Positions 8,015 through 16,515 of a stretch of 64,000 bases of DNA are shown one piece after another (positions within the stretch are counted from its first letter, which is position 1; every line of letters begins with the position of its first letter). The DNA comes from Bacillus sp. SORGH_AS_0510 (GTDB lineage: Bacteria; Bacillota; Bacilli; Bacillales; Cytobacillaceae), in NCBI RefSeq assembly GCF_030818775.1, contig NZ_JAUTAU010000001.1, forward strand, positions 330,001 to 394,000, in the 5' to 3' direction. A program made the translations under genes and the position numbers. The notes under the pieces were generated by a model. It saw nothing but the letters and a program-made list of their open reading frames with translations. It had not been told where the DNA came from and did not search any database.

Positions 8015-9318
8015 AGTAGATGTCTCCCTTTTAATAAAATTAAGACCACCAACAGTCCTAAAGCAGCGAATAGAACAGGTGATTGACTGCCTTTTGCAGC
8101 AGCTAACGGATGTGGATCAGTAAACATCACTTCATCGTCTGTCAGGGTGGCATGGATTTTTTCATAGATTTTAATGGCTGGACTCTTTAAAAATAGGTGG
8201 GTTAATTCCTGGTCTTCTAACAGCTGATGAAGTGAAGAATGATAGGTAACGTCAAAGTCGCCAATCCCGTTCTGATTTAAATCTGTGAGCGGAAAGGAGC
8301 TTCCCCAGTCATTGCCTTTTCCAGCCTTGCTCCATGTGTTGTTTTCTCCCGTGCCGCCAAGGGTGACAACGGGAATGGTATTTTCCGAGATCCGGTTTAA
8401 GGTGAACGTTTGATCATTGGAGCTGGCCCAAAGCTCAATGCCGATTTGGTTTTGAATCACTTTGTTCGCTTTAATGGTGTTTCTTGTGGCCTGATCAATA
8501 TATAAGCCGCGCTGGTTCATATAAAACGTATTATGGGCTATATAATTATCGTTGGCTTGTAAGAGTAATAAGCCAAACGATTGGTTTCCATAGTTAACAA
8601 TAAATTGATTATCTTCGAGTTTCAGATGGTTCGAGTTCATAATGGCCGCACCGCCTGTATTCATCGTGAAAATATTCTTTATGAAGATATTTTCATCGGA
8701 ATACATATAATGCAGGCCGTACCGTGTGTGGCTAATGTTATTTCCATAGCTTTGATTGTTGTTGGCATATTCGAAGAACATCCCATCGCGGGTGCCCTCG
8801 ATTGTGTTTTTTTCTAAGAGATTATTATTTGCATAATAGACGTGAAGACCATTTCCTTGCGCGGCGATTTCTCCTTTGCCCAACCCTTTAATATCGTTAT
8901 AGCGCACTTGGTTGTGATGAGCCTGGCTCAGATAAATCCCGTGAAAAGAATGGCGGATGCGGATGTGCTCCACGATATTGTTGTCCGTGTAAACCTTGAT
9001 GGCCGCATATTCTTCGGAAGAGTTGCGGTTCATACTTCCATGGGTCACGGTTAAATGGCTTAACTTAACGTGAGGGGCCTTAATGGCTATCACGTTCCCC
9101 GTACCGTCTCCTTTTATCACGGTGTTTTTAGATCCAATGATGGTTAATCGCTTGGTAATGACGATATTGCCTTCATAGGTTTTATTTTCAAGCTTCAAAA
9201 CCGCCCCCTCTTTCAAGCTGTCGATCGTTGCTTGCAAGTTTTCGGCAGCTATATCTTTTTCTGGTTTTATCAAGAGAAAGAGAAAAAAAACTAGCGATAG
9301 GAGCGTGAATTTTTTCAT
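7978..9318 (-). CDS. nosD: Copper-site maturation protein NosD (beta-helix)
   Basis: 446 residues. A signal peptide (1-24) is followed by many right-handed beta-helix (CASH/NosD) repeats up to about residue 340, seen as recurring N-N-NxI/G-GI turns. NosD is the exported partner of NosFY in CuZ assembly. Unlike the soluble Gram-negative protein, this one ends in a hydrophobic segment (about 415-433, LFAALGLLVVLILL) that would anchor it to the membrane, which makes sense in a cell without periplasm. Only 1 nt separates it from the preceding gene. Confidence 0.9.
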   Translation of the reverse strand: MKKFTLLSLVFFLFLLIKPEKDIAAENLQATIDSLKEGAVLKLENKTYEGNIVITKRLTIIGSKNTVIKGDGTGNVIAIKAPHVKLSHLTVTHGSMNRNSSEEYAAIKVYTDNNIVEHIRIRHSFHGIYLSQAHHNQVRYNDIKGLGKGEIAAQGNGLHVYYANNNLLEKNTIEGTRDGMFFEYANNNQSYGNNISHTRYGLHYMYSDENIFIKNIFTMNTGGAAIMNSNHLKLEDNQFIVNYGNQSFGLLLLQANDNYIAHNTFYMNQRGLYIDQATRNTIKANKVIQNQIGIELWASSNDQTFTLNRISENTIPVVTLGGTGENNTWSKAGKGNDWGSSFPLTDLNQNGIGDFDVTYHSSLHQLLEDQELTHLFLKSPAIKIYEKIHATLTDDEVMFTDPHPLAAAKGSQSPVLFAALGLLVVLILLKGRHLLCITFGRNGRKI

Positions 9319-9319
9319 G

Positions 9320-9889
9320 TTACTTTCTGTCCTTCCATAACGGAATGAGTAAGAGAATAAAGGCAGCCATAACTAAATACGTTCCCATACCGAGCAGACT
9401 TGTCGTATGGAAGTTTGCGATCGTGTTATGTCCTAAGATAGGCGGCACAAATGGATCAATTTTAATTGGTGCCTTAGGACTTAGGTTGGTACCAAATTTT
9501 TTCAAGGCAGCATGAAGATCGAGGACGCCGAGTGCCCCTCCGATGACGAATAGGCTGATCAATCCATAGAGGACAGATTTTTTTCGAAGCAGCGCTGTTA
9601 ATAGAGTAAGAGCCGCTAAACCACCAATTAGATAGGGGAGATAGAATAACTCAGGGAAGTTTTCTTCACTGAAGTTGGACATCCCGATGTAATGATTTAA
9701 GCCGTTAACGATATCAATTTGTCCTTCGAGCTTGTTAGGATAGACGATGATATTTAATCCTTCCGGATATTGTGGTGCGATGAACACCATCTTCCACCAC
9801 GGGAAAAAGAGTGAAGCGGCTATTAAAATCGCGGAAACCCCTAATAGTAATGAAGACAATAACGACAATTTTTTAGTACTGCCAATCAA
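9320..9889 (-). CDS. Membrane protein of the nos cluster (NosB-like)
   Basis: 189 residues with about four membrane segments (near 10-30, 78-98, 106-124 and 160-180). A gene of this kind, called nosB, commonly follows nosZ in clade II nos clusters, and its function is not established. TTG at 9889 is chosen because AGGAGTGG lies upstream at the right spacing; an earlier in-frame TTG near 9940 has no ribosome site and would add a hydrophobic stretch. The conserved exposed loops contain no obvious metal-binding cluster. The name rests on position and topology. Confidence 0.65.
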   Translation of the reverse strand: MIGSTKKLSLLSSLLLGVSAILIAASLFFPWWKMVFIAPQYPEGLNIIVYPNKLEGQIDIVNGLNHYIGMSNFSEENFPELFYLPYLIGGLAALTLLTALLRKKSVLYGLISLFVIGGALGVLDLHAALKKFGTNLSPKAPIKIDPFVPPILGHNTIANFHTTSLLGMGTYLVMAAFILLLIPLWKDRK

Positions 9890-9969
9890 GTTAACCACTC
9901 CTAATATAGTGATAATTAGATAAAAGGAGGAGGGTACCAATTTTTTGAGAATTGATACCCGTCATCCAT

Positions 9970-11835
9970 TTACTTTTTAGGTTTTACAAGGAAGTAACCG
10001 GTCATTTCCTGATGTAAAGCTGAGCAGAAGTTTGTGCAATAAAGTGGGTAAGTTCCAGCTTTGTTCGCGACAAATTCCATTGTATTGGTCTGACCTGGCT
10101 GGACTTCCATGTTTAAGTTATAGCTGTTGATGGCAAAACCGTGCGTAATGTCCTCATCGAAGTCAATATTGGTGAGATGGATGAATACGTGATCGCCTTC
10201 ATTTACTTCAATCACATCAGGACGCTTGGCCTTTGCATCAAAGATGAATTTAGAGCGCATCGCGATGCCATACACATGGACTTCATTGCCGTTGCGGACT
10301 ATTTTTGCATCAGCTTTTTTGTACACCGCGTCTTTATTCTTTGCATCCTTTGGATACACATTTATGGTTTTAATCTTGTCTGCCTTAATCATTTGCGCAT
10401 AGTGTGGTTCAGGGTTCACTGGTGCTGATTGAATGACCTTCATCTTGCCGCTGATATCAATTAACTGCATGGATTCAGGGTGTGAAGGTCCGACAGATAA
10501 GTAACTGTCTTTTGCGATTTTATTAAGAGCCACGAGCCATTTACCGTCAGGTGCGACGGTGTCACCCTCTGCTGCAACAGAATGTCCTGGAGAATACTGA
10601 ACAGGAACACGGTCTAATGTTTTACCTGTCTTCGGATCCCATTTCACAATTTCAGAAGAAATGAACATCGTTGTATAGGCCATACCTTTATCATCAAATT
10701 GAGTGTGAAGTGGTCCAAGCGCGTTCTCTGGGTTCACTTCTCGTTCCATGACAGACTCATATTTTAAGATAGGAATGCCATTGCGTTCGCCGGCAAATGA
10801 TTTATTTTCCACTGCTTTAAAGGCCTTTTCGAATGAAAAAACAGTCATGGAAGGAGCCAGTTTTCCAGAGGCAATAAAGTACTTACCATCAGGTGTGACG
10901 TCTACACCATGTGGAGATTTGGCAACAGGGACTAGATAAATACCGCCTTTTTGTTTTTCAGGGAAAATCATTTTTTGACCGCCAACATCCTCGTACTTGC
11001 CTTCCTTGACCATTTTCTCAAGCTCTTTCCAGTTAAAAAGAATGATGTAGTCGCGGTCAGCCTGTGAGGCGTTGATTTCAAGGTTCGTCGTCGCTTCTTC
11101 TGTGTTGTAAGTCGTCATAACGGCCCAATCAGCGGATCCCTTTTTACCCGCATCTGAAAGGTCATAGGACCATGGCGGCAGGGCCACCTGGTAGGCAATG
11201 TTCAGCTTTTCTTTGTTTTGGTCAAAAGTGACGGCTGACATGACGCCGCGGTATTTCGTGCTGTAGTCATCCAACGATTCATATTTTTGGCCAAGCGGTA
11301 CGGCGAAGCGTGTAGGCAGGAACATGTACTCTGTATTTTCAGTAACGAAGGCCGCACAGTGTGGTCCGCTTGTATTTGGAACTTTAATAATGTCTTTGAC
11401 GGTAAATGTTTTTAAGTCCATGGCGGCCGCGCGGCTATTACCGACATCTGTCGCGAACATGAACTTCCCGTCATAGTCTCCTTTTGTTTCAGAGAAGGCT
11501 GGGTGATGAAGGTCTCCCCATGTGTAGTCACCCATCAATTTTTTGGAGTGCTCATCAAAGCCGTAACCTGTTGCAGAATCTGGCGAGAATACAGGAATGG
11601 TTCTGATATGGCGCATGGATGGAACGCCGTAAATAAACATTTGTCCAGAGTGACCGCCAGATGCAAATAAGTAATAATCATCTTTTTTCCCGAATGGAAC
11701 ATAAACCTTTTCTGCGTCGCTCTTATTGGTCGAAGCGGCTTCCGTATTTGTTTTTGCTGAAAAATCGGCAAAAGAAATAGTTGCGGCGACAAACCCTGCG
11801 AGAAGTCCCGATGCAATCGGAATCCATTTTTTCAT
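9970..11835 (-). CDS. nosZ: Nitrous-oxide reductase NosZ, clade II (Sec-exported)
   Basis: 621 residues; reduces N2O to N2 outside the membrane. The N-terminus (MKKWIPIASGLLAGFVAATISFA) is a Sec-type signal without the twin arginine of clade I enzymes. The N-terminal seven-bladed propeller carries the CuZ histidine segments (DLHHPAFS, GPHCAAF, SPHGVDV). The C-terminal cupredoxin domain has the CuA ligands C600, C604, H608 and M611 in YCTNFCSALHQEM. It follows the cytochrome c gene by 24 nt; 80 nt separate it from the nosB-like gene. Confidence 0.97.
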   Translation of the reverse strand: MKKWIPIASGLLAGFVAATISFADFSAKTNTEAASTNKSDAEKVYVPFGKKDDYYLFASGGHSGQMFIYGVPSMRHIRTIPVFSPDSATGYGFDEHSKKLMGDYTWGDLHHPAFSETKGDYDGKFMFATDVGNSRAAAMDLKTFTVKDIIKVPNTSGPHCAAFVTENTEYMFLPTRFAVPLGQKYESLDDYSTKYRGVMSAVTFDQNKEKLNIAYQVALPPWSYDLSDAGKKGSADWAVMTTYNTEEATTNLEINASQADRDYIILFNWKELEKMVKEGKYEDVGGQKMIFPEKQKGGIYLVPVAKSPHGVDVTPDGKYFIASGKLAPSMTVFSFEKAFKAVENKSFAGERNGIPILKYESVMEREVNPENALGPLHTQFDDKGMAYTTMFISSEIVKWDPKTGKTLDRVPVQYSPGHSVAAEGDTVAPDGKWLVALNKIAKDSYLSVGPSHPESMQLIDISGKMKVIQSAPVNPEPHYAQMIKADKIKTINVYPKDAKNKDAVYKKADAKIVRNGNEVHVYGIAMRSKFIFDAKAKRPDVIEVNEGDHVFIHLTNIDFDEDITHGFAINSYNLNMEVQPGQTNTMEFVANKAGTYPLYCTNFCSALHQEMTGYFLVKPKK

Positions 11836-11859
11836 TTACACTTACACCACCTTTTTCAA

Positions 11860-12297
11860 TTATTTGGCTTCAGATGCTTGTTTAAGAAGATCTAAAACCT
11901 GCTTTCGTTCGTCATCTGTTAATGGACTTTTGCCAATGACTCCTGACATCACAGCAGATGTAGGCTGTTTCAGGAATTCTTCAATGGGCTTGCCGTGCTT
12001 GCCTTCCACGTTAACAAAGGCCTGTGAAAGGTCTGGACCGACTGCACCACCTTTTAAGTTAAGAGCCTCAACACTGTGGCAGCCCAGACATCCTTTTTTA
12101 TTAAGGATATTGTCATCGCTGACAGAGGCACTTGTTGTATCTTTCGCCTCTTCCTTGGTGGTTGTTGTCGCTTTTGTTTCGGTTTGGGCGGTTTGTGCTG
12201 GTTGCTCAGAGTCTCCCATAATGACGCCGAAAACAAGGTAACCAAGACCAAAGCCAAGCAATGCACTAATGGCAAAGCTAATAAGTGCTTTATTCAT
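11860..12297 (-). CDS. Membrane-anchored monohaem cytochrome c of the nos operon (NosC-like)
   Basis: 145 residues. An uncleaved membrane anchor (about 6-27) is followed by a Thr/Lys/Glu linker (31-60) and a class I cytochrome c domain. The haem site is GCLGCH (C70, C73, H74) and M117 is the likely axial ligand. It heads the nos operon and is the likely electron donor to the CuA site of NosZ. The ATG at 12297 follows AAAGGAGGGG. The gene is preceded by a family A repeat that would lie in its mRNA leader. Confidence 0.85.
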   Translation of the reverse strand: MNKALISFAISALLGFGLGYLVFGVIMGDSEQPAQTAQTETKATTTTKEEAKDTTSASVSDDNILNKKGCLGCHSVEALNLKGGAVGPDLSQAFVNVEGKHGKPIEEFLKQPTSAVMSGVIGKSPLTDDERKQVLDLLKQASEAK

Positions 12298-12318
12298 TCT
12301 GTCCCCTCCTTTTTTCAA

Positions 12319-12502
12319 GGCTGTGCTAAAGAACAATGTTGATTTTTATCCCCTGTTGATTGGAGCGGAAGGCGCGAAGACTCCTATGGGAGTACGGTTC
12401 AGGGGAGACCCCGCAGGCGTGAGCGCCGAGGAGGCTCGCCGAAACGCCCATGGAAAGCGAAGCGCCTGGAGCGGAAATCAACAGACAAGTTTAACAAAGC
12501 CT
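12319..12502. repeat. Intergenic repeat family A, copy 2 (short form)
   Basis: Core 12353-12484 (132 bp) between CTGTTGATT and AATCAACAG; it lacks the ~60-bp module of the other four copies. The outer ends GGCTGTGCTAAA and TTTAACAAAGCC also pair, giving a nested hairpin flanked by T/A tracts. It lies between the predicted nos promoter and nosC. Confidence 0.9.
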
Positions 12503-12521
12503 TTTTTAAATGAACACCTTC

Positions 12522-12564
12522 ATCCTAAATGGAATGCAGGTGGAAAATTGTGACGTAAAGCACA
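12522..12564 (-). promoter_or_regulatory. Predicted Fnr-activated promoter of the nos operon
   Basis: TGTGACGTAAAGCACA (12549-12564) matches the Fnr box TGTGA-N6-TCACA with one mismatch. On the minus strand TAGGAT (12527-12522) sits 32 nt from its centre, the geometry of an activator at about -41.5. Transcription would start near 12515. Confidence 0.55.
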
Positions 12565-12579
12565 GTTTTATTTTTCTTT

Positions 12580-12650
12580 ATGAACGTTTTGTGAATGGTA
12601 GGAAAAAGCCTAGTGTGGTCACGGTTTTAAAAAATGAACGTTTTGTGAAT
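12580..12650 (+). repeat. 17-bp direct repeat in the nos/fnr control region
   Basis: ATGAACGTTTTGTGAAT occurs at 12580-12596 and again at 12634-12650, 54 bp apart. Each ends in the half-site TGTGA; only the second continues into a full Fnr box. Confidence 0.85.
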
Positions 12651-12686
12651 CTCGTCACTACATCTTGGTTAGAACTTACTTACAAT
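12644..12686 (+). promoter_or_regulatory. Predicted Fnr-type promoter of the fnr-like gene
   Basis: TGTGAATCTCGTCACT (12644-12659) matches the Fnr box with one mismatch, and TACAAT (12681-12686) lies 32 nt from its centre. This suggests autoregulation with a transcript start near 12692 and a leader of only ~18 nt. Confidence 0.65.
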
Positions 12687-12709
12687 AGGGAAAAAGAGGA
12701 GTGGGGAAT

Positions 12710-13453
12710 ATGAAGCAGTCCGAGTGTGTAAAGGATCCACATCTATCGGTTTATCAAGAGGGAAAACATAGTGAGTTTTTGCGGAAAATTATTATCTTTA
12801 AGGATTTATCGTCAAAATCCCTCCAGGTTATTGAAAAACGGATTCAGTCCTTTTCTTTAAAAAAAGGAACCAGGATTATTTCAGAGGATGACGTCGCGAG
12901 AGGAGTTTATTTTGTCCGTACGGGAGCGGTGAAGCTGACCAAACAGGATGAGAATGGCAATGATATCATCGTTTGTGTGAAGCAAACCGGGGATGTGTTT
13001 GCTGAGGCTAGTTTATTTACGAAAAAAACAGCGAAGTACCCTGCAACGGCCACGTTGCTCCAGGATGGGGAGATCCTATTTTTAGATAAGCTGGAGCTGG
13101 AAAAGGATTTATACAATGATCCTGAGCTTGCGATGCAAATGATTCGCTATATGAGTGATGGCCTACGAGAAATGACGGCACAGTTAAGGGATGTTGCTTT
13201 GCTGGATGTGTATGCGAAAACGGTGAAGACTCTTGAACGGTTGGGGGAGAAGTTTAATACAGGGAGAGCGAGATGGGATATTGAAATTCCTTTGACGGTA
13301 CAGGAATTTGCAACGCTGGTCGGCACCACCCGCGAAAGCGTCAGCCGTGTGTTTTCGAAGCTGAAGAAAGAGGGATTGATTGATTTGAAGTCCCGAAAAA
13401 TCATAATTCTGGACTGGTGCAGCCTTTGTACGCTGCTGCATAAGGAGTATTAG
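12710..13453 (+). CDS. Crp/Fnr-family transcriptional regulator
   Basis: 247 residues: cyclic-nucleotide-type beta-barrel (about 35-150), long dimer helix, and a C-terminal winged helix (about 175-235) with recognition segment TTRESVSRVFSKLKKEG, close to the E--SR pattern that reads TGTGA half-sites. Cysteines are C6 and the terminal pair C237/C240 in WCSLCTLL. B. subtilis Fnr holds its 4Fe-4S cluster with three C-terminal cysteines, so the third ligand seems to be missing or different. ATG at 12710 is 8 nt from AGGAG. Its position next to nos and the boxes at three promoters suggest it controls anaerobic respiration. Confidence 0.85.
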   Translation: MKQSECVKDPHLSVYQEGKHSEFLRKIIIFKDLSSKSLQVIEKRIQSFSLKKGTRIISEDDVARGVYFVRTGAVKLTKQDENGNDIIVCVKQTGDVFAEASLFTKKTAKYPATATLLQDGEILFLDKLELEKDLYNDPELAMQMIRYMSDGLREMTAQLRDVALLDVYAKTVKTLERLGEKFNTGRARWDIEIPLTVQEFATLVGTTRESVSRVFSKLKKEGLIDLKSRKIIILDWCSLCTLLHKEY

Positions 13454-13519
13454 AATTGGTGAGGGTGGTGTAGAAGCTGGTCTACGTGACCTTACAAGGG
13501 AGTAAAGTGAGGGTTGGGT

Positions 13520-13975
13520 AACATAGAGGCGGCGGTCTACGAGACGATTTGAACTTTTTTCGCGTGGTAACGGTCGCATAGAACGTCTTTACGAGACCAA
13601 TTGCAATTTTTTTCAGTGGTAACGGTCGGATAGAAGGCCAGGCTTCTATGAACCGTTTTTTCTTTTTTCGCATTAACATTGGTCGCGTAGCCCGCGTCTA
13701 CGAGCCCTTTTTTCTTTTTTCGCATTAACATCGGTCGCGTAGCCCGCGTCTACGAGCCCTTTTTTCTTTTTTTCCATTAACATCGGTCGAGTAGCCCGCG
13801 TCTACGAGCCCTTTTTTCTTTTTTTTCATTAACATCGGTCGCATAGCCCGCGTCTACGGACCCTTTTTTCTTTTTTTCCATTAACATTGGTCGCATAGCC
13901 CACCTCTACGAGCCCTTTTTGCCTTTTTCGCATTAACATTGGTCGCATAGACTACCTCTACGAGCCCTTTGTACC
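13520..13975 (+). repeat. 52-bp tandem array with terminator-like units
   Basis: GGTCG cores start at 13572, 13624, 13681, 13733, 13785, 13837, 13889 and 13941: 52-bp steps except one of 57. A degenerate unit lies near 13530. The best units read GTCGCGTAGCCCGCGTCTAC followed by GAGCCC and a long T/C tract, i.e. a short hairpin plus T-run on the plus strand. No gene is seen in this stretch; open frames in it are repeat artefacts. Confidence 0.9.
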
Positions 13976-13983
13976 ATAAACAC

Positions 13984-14014
13984 AATGAAAAAAGCCCTTC
14001 ATGCGCGAAGGGCT
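13984..14014 (-). terminator. Terminator of bshB2
   Basis: AGCCCTTC-ATGCGC-GAAGGGCT stem, followed on the minus strand by six T. It lies 3 nt beyond the bshB2 stop. Confidence 0.9.
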
Positions 14015-14016
14015 CC

Positions 14017-14688
14017 CTAGTTTGCAAATTTATAGGTCCAAAAACGTTCGTTGTTGATCCACATCATGATTTGTGGGTCTTGGTTTTTCAGCTTCTCTTC
14101 CATGCCGATAAACATCTGCTCGGTTTGTGAACGGTGCGCTTGGATGGCTGCGAGCTTTGTTTGGCCTACAGGGGCGATGTTGTTGACTACATCCGCTTCC
14201 CCAAGCTCTTCGACACAATTATTCGAGAAGGCCACACAATGCAGGGTCGGCCTTGCAGCCGCAGGCATCTTCTCCACCGCTCTAACGACCGCCGCACCGG
14301 TCGCATCGTGGTCTGGATGAACGGAATAGCCTGGATAAAACGTGATAATTAAGGATGGATTCAGTTCGTCAATTAAGGCTGCCATCCTGTCCGTTAACTT
14401 CGCTTCATCTTCAAATTCAATTGTTTTATCACGGTAACCTAGCATGCGAAGGTCTTGAATACCCAATACACGGGCTGCCTCCTGCAATTCCTGCTTTCTT
14501 ATTTTAGGGAGATTTTCCCGATTGGTAAAAGGAGGATTTCCCATGTTTCTCCCCATTTCCCCTAATGTTAAGCAAGCATAGGTGACAGGGGTTCCATTTT
14601 GGACATGTGTCGCAATCGTACCTGATACACCGAATGCTTCATCATCTGGGTGAGGAAAAACGACTAAGACATGGCGTTCTTTTTTCAT
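14017..14688 (-). CDS. bshB2: Bacillithiol biosynthesis deacetylase BshB2
   Basis: 223 residues of the LmbE/PIG-L zinc deacetylase family. The metal site includes PHPDDE (12-17) and the later HPDHDATG. The enzyme removes acetyl from GlcNAc-malate to give GlcN-malate on the way to bacillithiol, the main low-molecular-weight thiol of Bacillaceae. It precedes a hairpin terminator and follows yojF by 42 nt, the same pairing as yojF-yojG in B. subtilis. Confidence 0.93.
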   Translation of the reverse strand: MKKERHVLVVFPHPDDEAFGVSGTIATHVQNGTPVTYACLTLGEMGRNMGNPPFTNRENLPKIRKQELQEAARVLGIQDLRMLGYRDKTIEFEDEAKLTDRMAALIDELNPSLIITFYPGYSVHPDHDATGAAVVRAVEKMPAAARPTLHCVAFSNNCVEELGEADVVNNIAPVGQTKLAAIQAHRSQTEQMFIGMEEKLKNQDPQIMMWINNERFWTYKFAN

Positions 14689-14730
14689 AGATATTCTCCT
14701 TTCCGAGGTAATTGTTGCTCGCTCCCATTC

Positions 14731-15078
14731 TTACTCGAACGGAGTATGACTGATCTCAAGGGCAACCGCAAGCTTGCCTTCGTGGTCATGGCCGGCTAAT
14801 AATAGATGGTTTTCTTCATCAATTTCAAAATGAGTAATACCTTCGGCGTAAATCCAACCGAGGTTAATTTTGAGACCGACGCGATACGGGCCAGGTCCTG
14901 TAATCTTCCCTAATTCATAACGGACTAGGGCATTACGAATATAGGCACCAGCGGAAAAGAAAGATGCATCCTTATGAGATGCGTAAGCACCGTTGGTTGT
15001 TTCAAGGTGAATATAAACATCTTGATTGGCAAAGCCATTAATGGCCTCTTGGACACGGCTTAAATCCACTAACTCCAT
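14731..15078 (-). CDS. yojF: YojF family protein (DUF1806)
   Basis: 115 residues, cytoplasmic, mixed alpha/beta, no membrane segment. It matches the YojF family in length and sequence style (ELGKITGPGPYRVGLK, FEIDEENHLLL). The family is of unknown biochemical function and is commonly paired with bshB2, as here, which suggests a link with bacillithiol. Confidence 0.85.
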   Translation of the reverse strand: MELVDLSRVQEAINGFANQDVYIHLETTNGAYASHKDASFFSAGAYIRNALVRYELGKITGPGPYRVGLKINLGWIYAEGITHFEIDEENHLLLAGHDHEGKLAVALEISHTPFE

Positions 15079-15189
15079 GCCTCATGACCTCCTTCCCATT
15101 ATTCCACAAGCAGAATCTATAACTATTGTTATTTAATAATGTAACTATCATACTAAAATCATTTGAAAAATGCGAAATGAATGCTTAAA

Positions 15190-15396
15190 GAAAAGCGTAA
15201 GCGCCTTGATCAGCCCCGACAGGTAAATGTTCTTCTGCAAGAAAAGTCGCTCTTTGACTTTACTTGCAGAAGGTTATTTGACCCGAGCTGTAACAATCAT
15301 CGCTTTATTAAGCCATGATTGTTACAAGATACTCATGGAAGATTATTCAGGGGGAAAACTGCTAGGCACTGGAGCTGGACAATTCTCAAAGTCGAA
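15190..15396 (+). repeat. Intergenic repeat family B, copy 1 (long form)
   Basis: Begins GAAAAGCGTAAGCGCC and ends CTGGAGCTGGAC. It has the inner hairpin CTTCTGCAAG ... CTTGCAGAAG and the extra module TGTAACAATCAT ... ATGATTGTTACA. Together with the following terminator it fills the gap between yojF and pdxK. Other copies: 29750, 37303, 39148, 56681, 60220 and 60883. Confidence 0.9.
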
Positions 15397-15414
15397 AATT
15401 CACTTCTAATAATG

Positions 15415-15446
15415 TAAAAAGAGGCTGCACGAACGCCAACCTCTCT
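15415..15446 (-). terminator. Terminator of pdxK
   Basis: On the minus strand AGAGGTTG ... CAGCCTCT (one G-U pair) followed by TTTTTAC. Confidence 0.75.
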
Positions 15447-15455
15447 TGATCTTAT

Positions 15456-16289
15456 TTATTCACAATCCTCACAGTACTCGGTAACAGCGCCGCCACGGTA
15501 GGCTCCGTGCCATGTAGGTCCGACGAATTGATTTAAGCGGAAGCCTTGTTGGATGGCAGCAGTAATAAATTCCTTCGCCACATCCACTGCATCATATACA
15601 GATTTCCCTTTCGCCAGTTCCGCTGTGATAGCTGATGAATACGTACAGCCAGCGCCGTGCGTATACGTTGTTTCGAATTTTTCGGATTCGTATAGCTTAA
15701 ATTCCTTTCCATCATACAGAAGGTCAACAGCTTTATCCTCTGAAGTAAGCTTGCTGCCGCCTTTAATAAGAACGAATTTAGCGCCTTGTTCATGGATTTT
15801 TACAGCGGCTTCCTTCATTTCTTCCACTGTACGTGGTGTTTTCGTTCCAGCCAACTGTCCAGCTTCAAAAAGGTTTGGAGTAACCACTAATGCACGTGGT
15901 AAAAGCAGCTCGCGCATTGCGTCAGTTGTCTCCGGATGTAATACCTCATCTTCACCCTTACAAACCATAACTGGATCGATAACTACTTTTTCCAGCTTGT
16001 TCTCATCAATTTTTCTTGCTGCTAATTCAATAATTTCAACAGTACCAAGCATCCCAGTTTTCATCGCATCGATGCCAACGGAAAGAACAGTCTCTATTTG
16101 AGTTTCCAGTGTGTCCACTGCAATAGGAAACACACTGTGGTGCCAGTCTTTTGGATCCATGGTTACAATCGTTGTTAACGCCGTCATCCCGTAAACCCCA
16201 AGCTCTTGGAATGTTTTTAAGTCCGCTTGAATGCCTGCGCCGCCGCTCGTATCAGAACCAGCAATCGTCATTACTTTTTTAATTGTCAT
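15456..16289 (-). CDS. pdxK: Pyridoxine/pyridoxal/pyridoxamine kinase (ThiD-like PdxK)
   Basis: 277 residues, ribokinase fold. The N-terminus IAGSDTSGGAGIQADLKTF binds substrate; the anion-hole segment THGAGCTYSS carries C215, the catalytic cysteine of Gram-positive PdxK enzymes. Phosphorylates B6 vitamers to feed pyridoxal phosphate. It resembles ThiD (HMP kinase), so ThiD activity cannot be excluded; TTIVTMDP near residue 40 favours PdxK. ATG at 16289 follows AAGGAGGAG. A TATAAT box at about 16325-16330 on the minus strand may be its promoter. Confidence 0.85.
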   Translation of the reverse strand: MTIKKVMTIAGSDTSGGAGIQADLKTFQELGVYGMTALTTIVTMDPKDWHHSVFPIAVDTLETQIETVLSVGIDAMKTGMLGTVEIIELAARKIDENKLEKVVIDPVMVCKGEDEVLHPETTDAMRELLLPRALVVTPNLFEAGQLAGTKTPRTVEEMKEAAVKIHEQGAKFVLIKGGSKLTSEDKAVDLLYDGKEFKLYESEKFETTYTHGAGCTYSSAITAELAKGKSVYDAVDVAKEFITAAIQQGFRLNQFVGPTWHGAYRGGAVTEYCEDCE

Positions 16290-16515
16290 TATGTACTCCT
16301 CCTTCAGGATAGTAGACCTTCTATTATTATAAAACAAATCCAAAAATTTAACATAAATGTGATTTGGCTTTTGTGTGATGGTGGAATCCTTGACAGAAAA
16401 ATGACAATTAGACCAATTGTACTATTTGCATGCCTGCAGCGTGATAAATATTACTTTCAAAAAAGGAAGCGAAAAGTACGATGAATGCAAAGGGACGTTT
16501 GAAACTTTTCGACAA

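Noticed and set aside
13482..13731. Overlapping 60-130 aa frames in the 52-bp array
   Set aside because: Repeat-driven open frames without ribosome sites.
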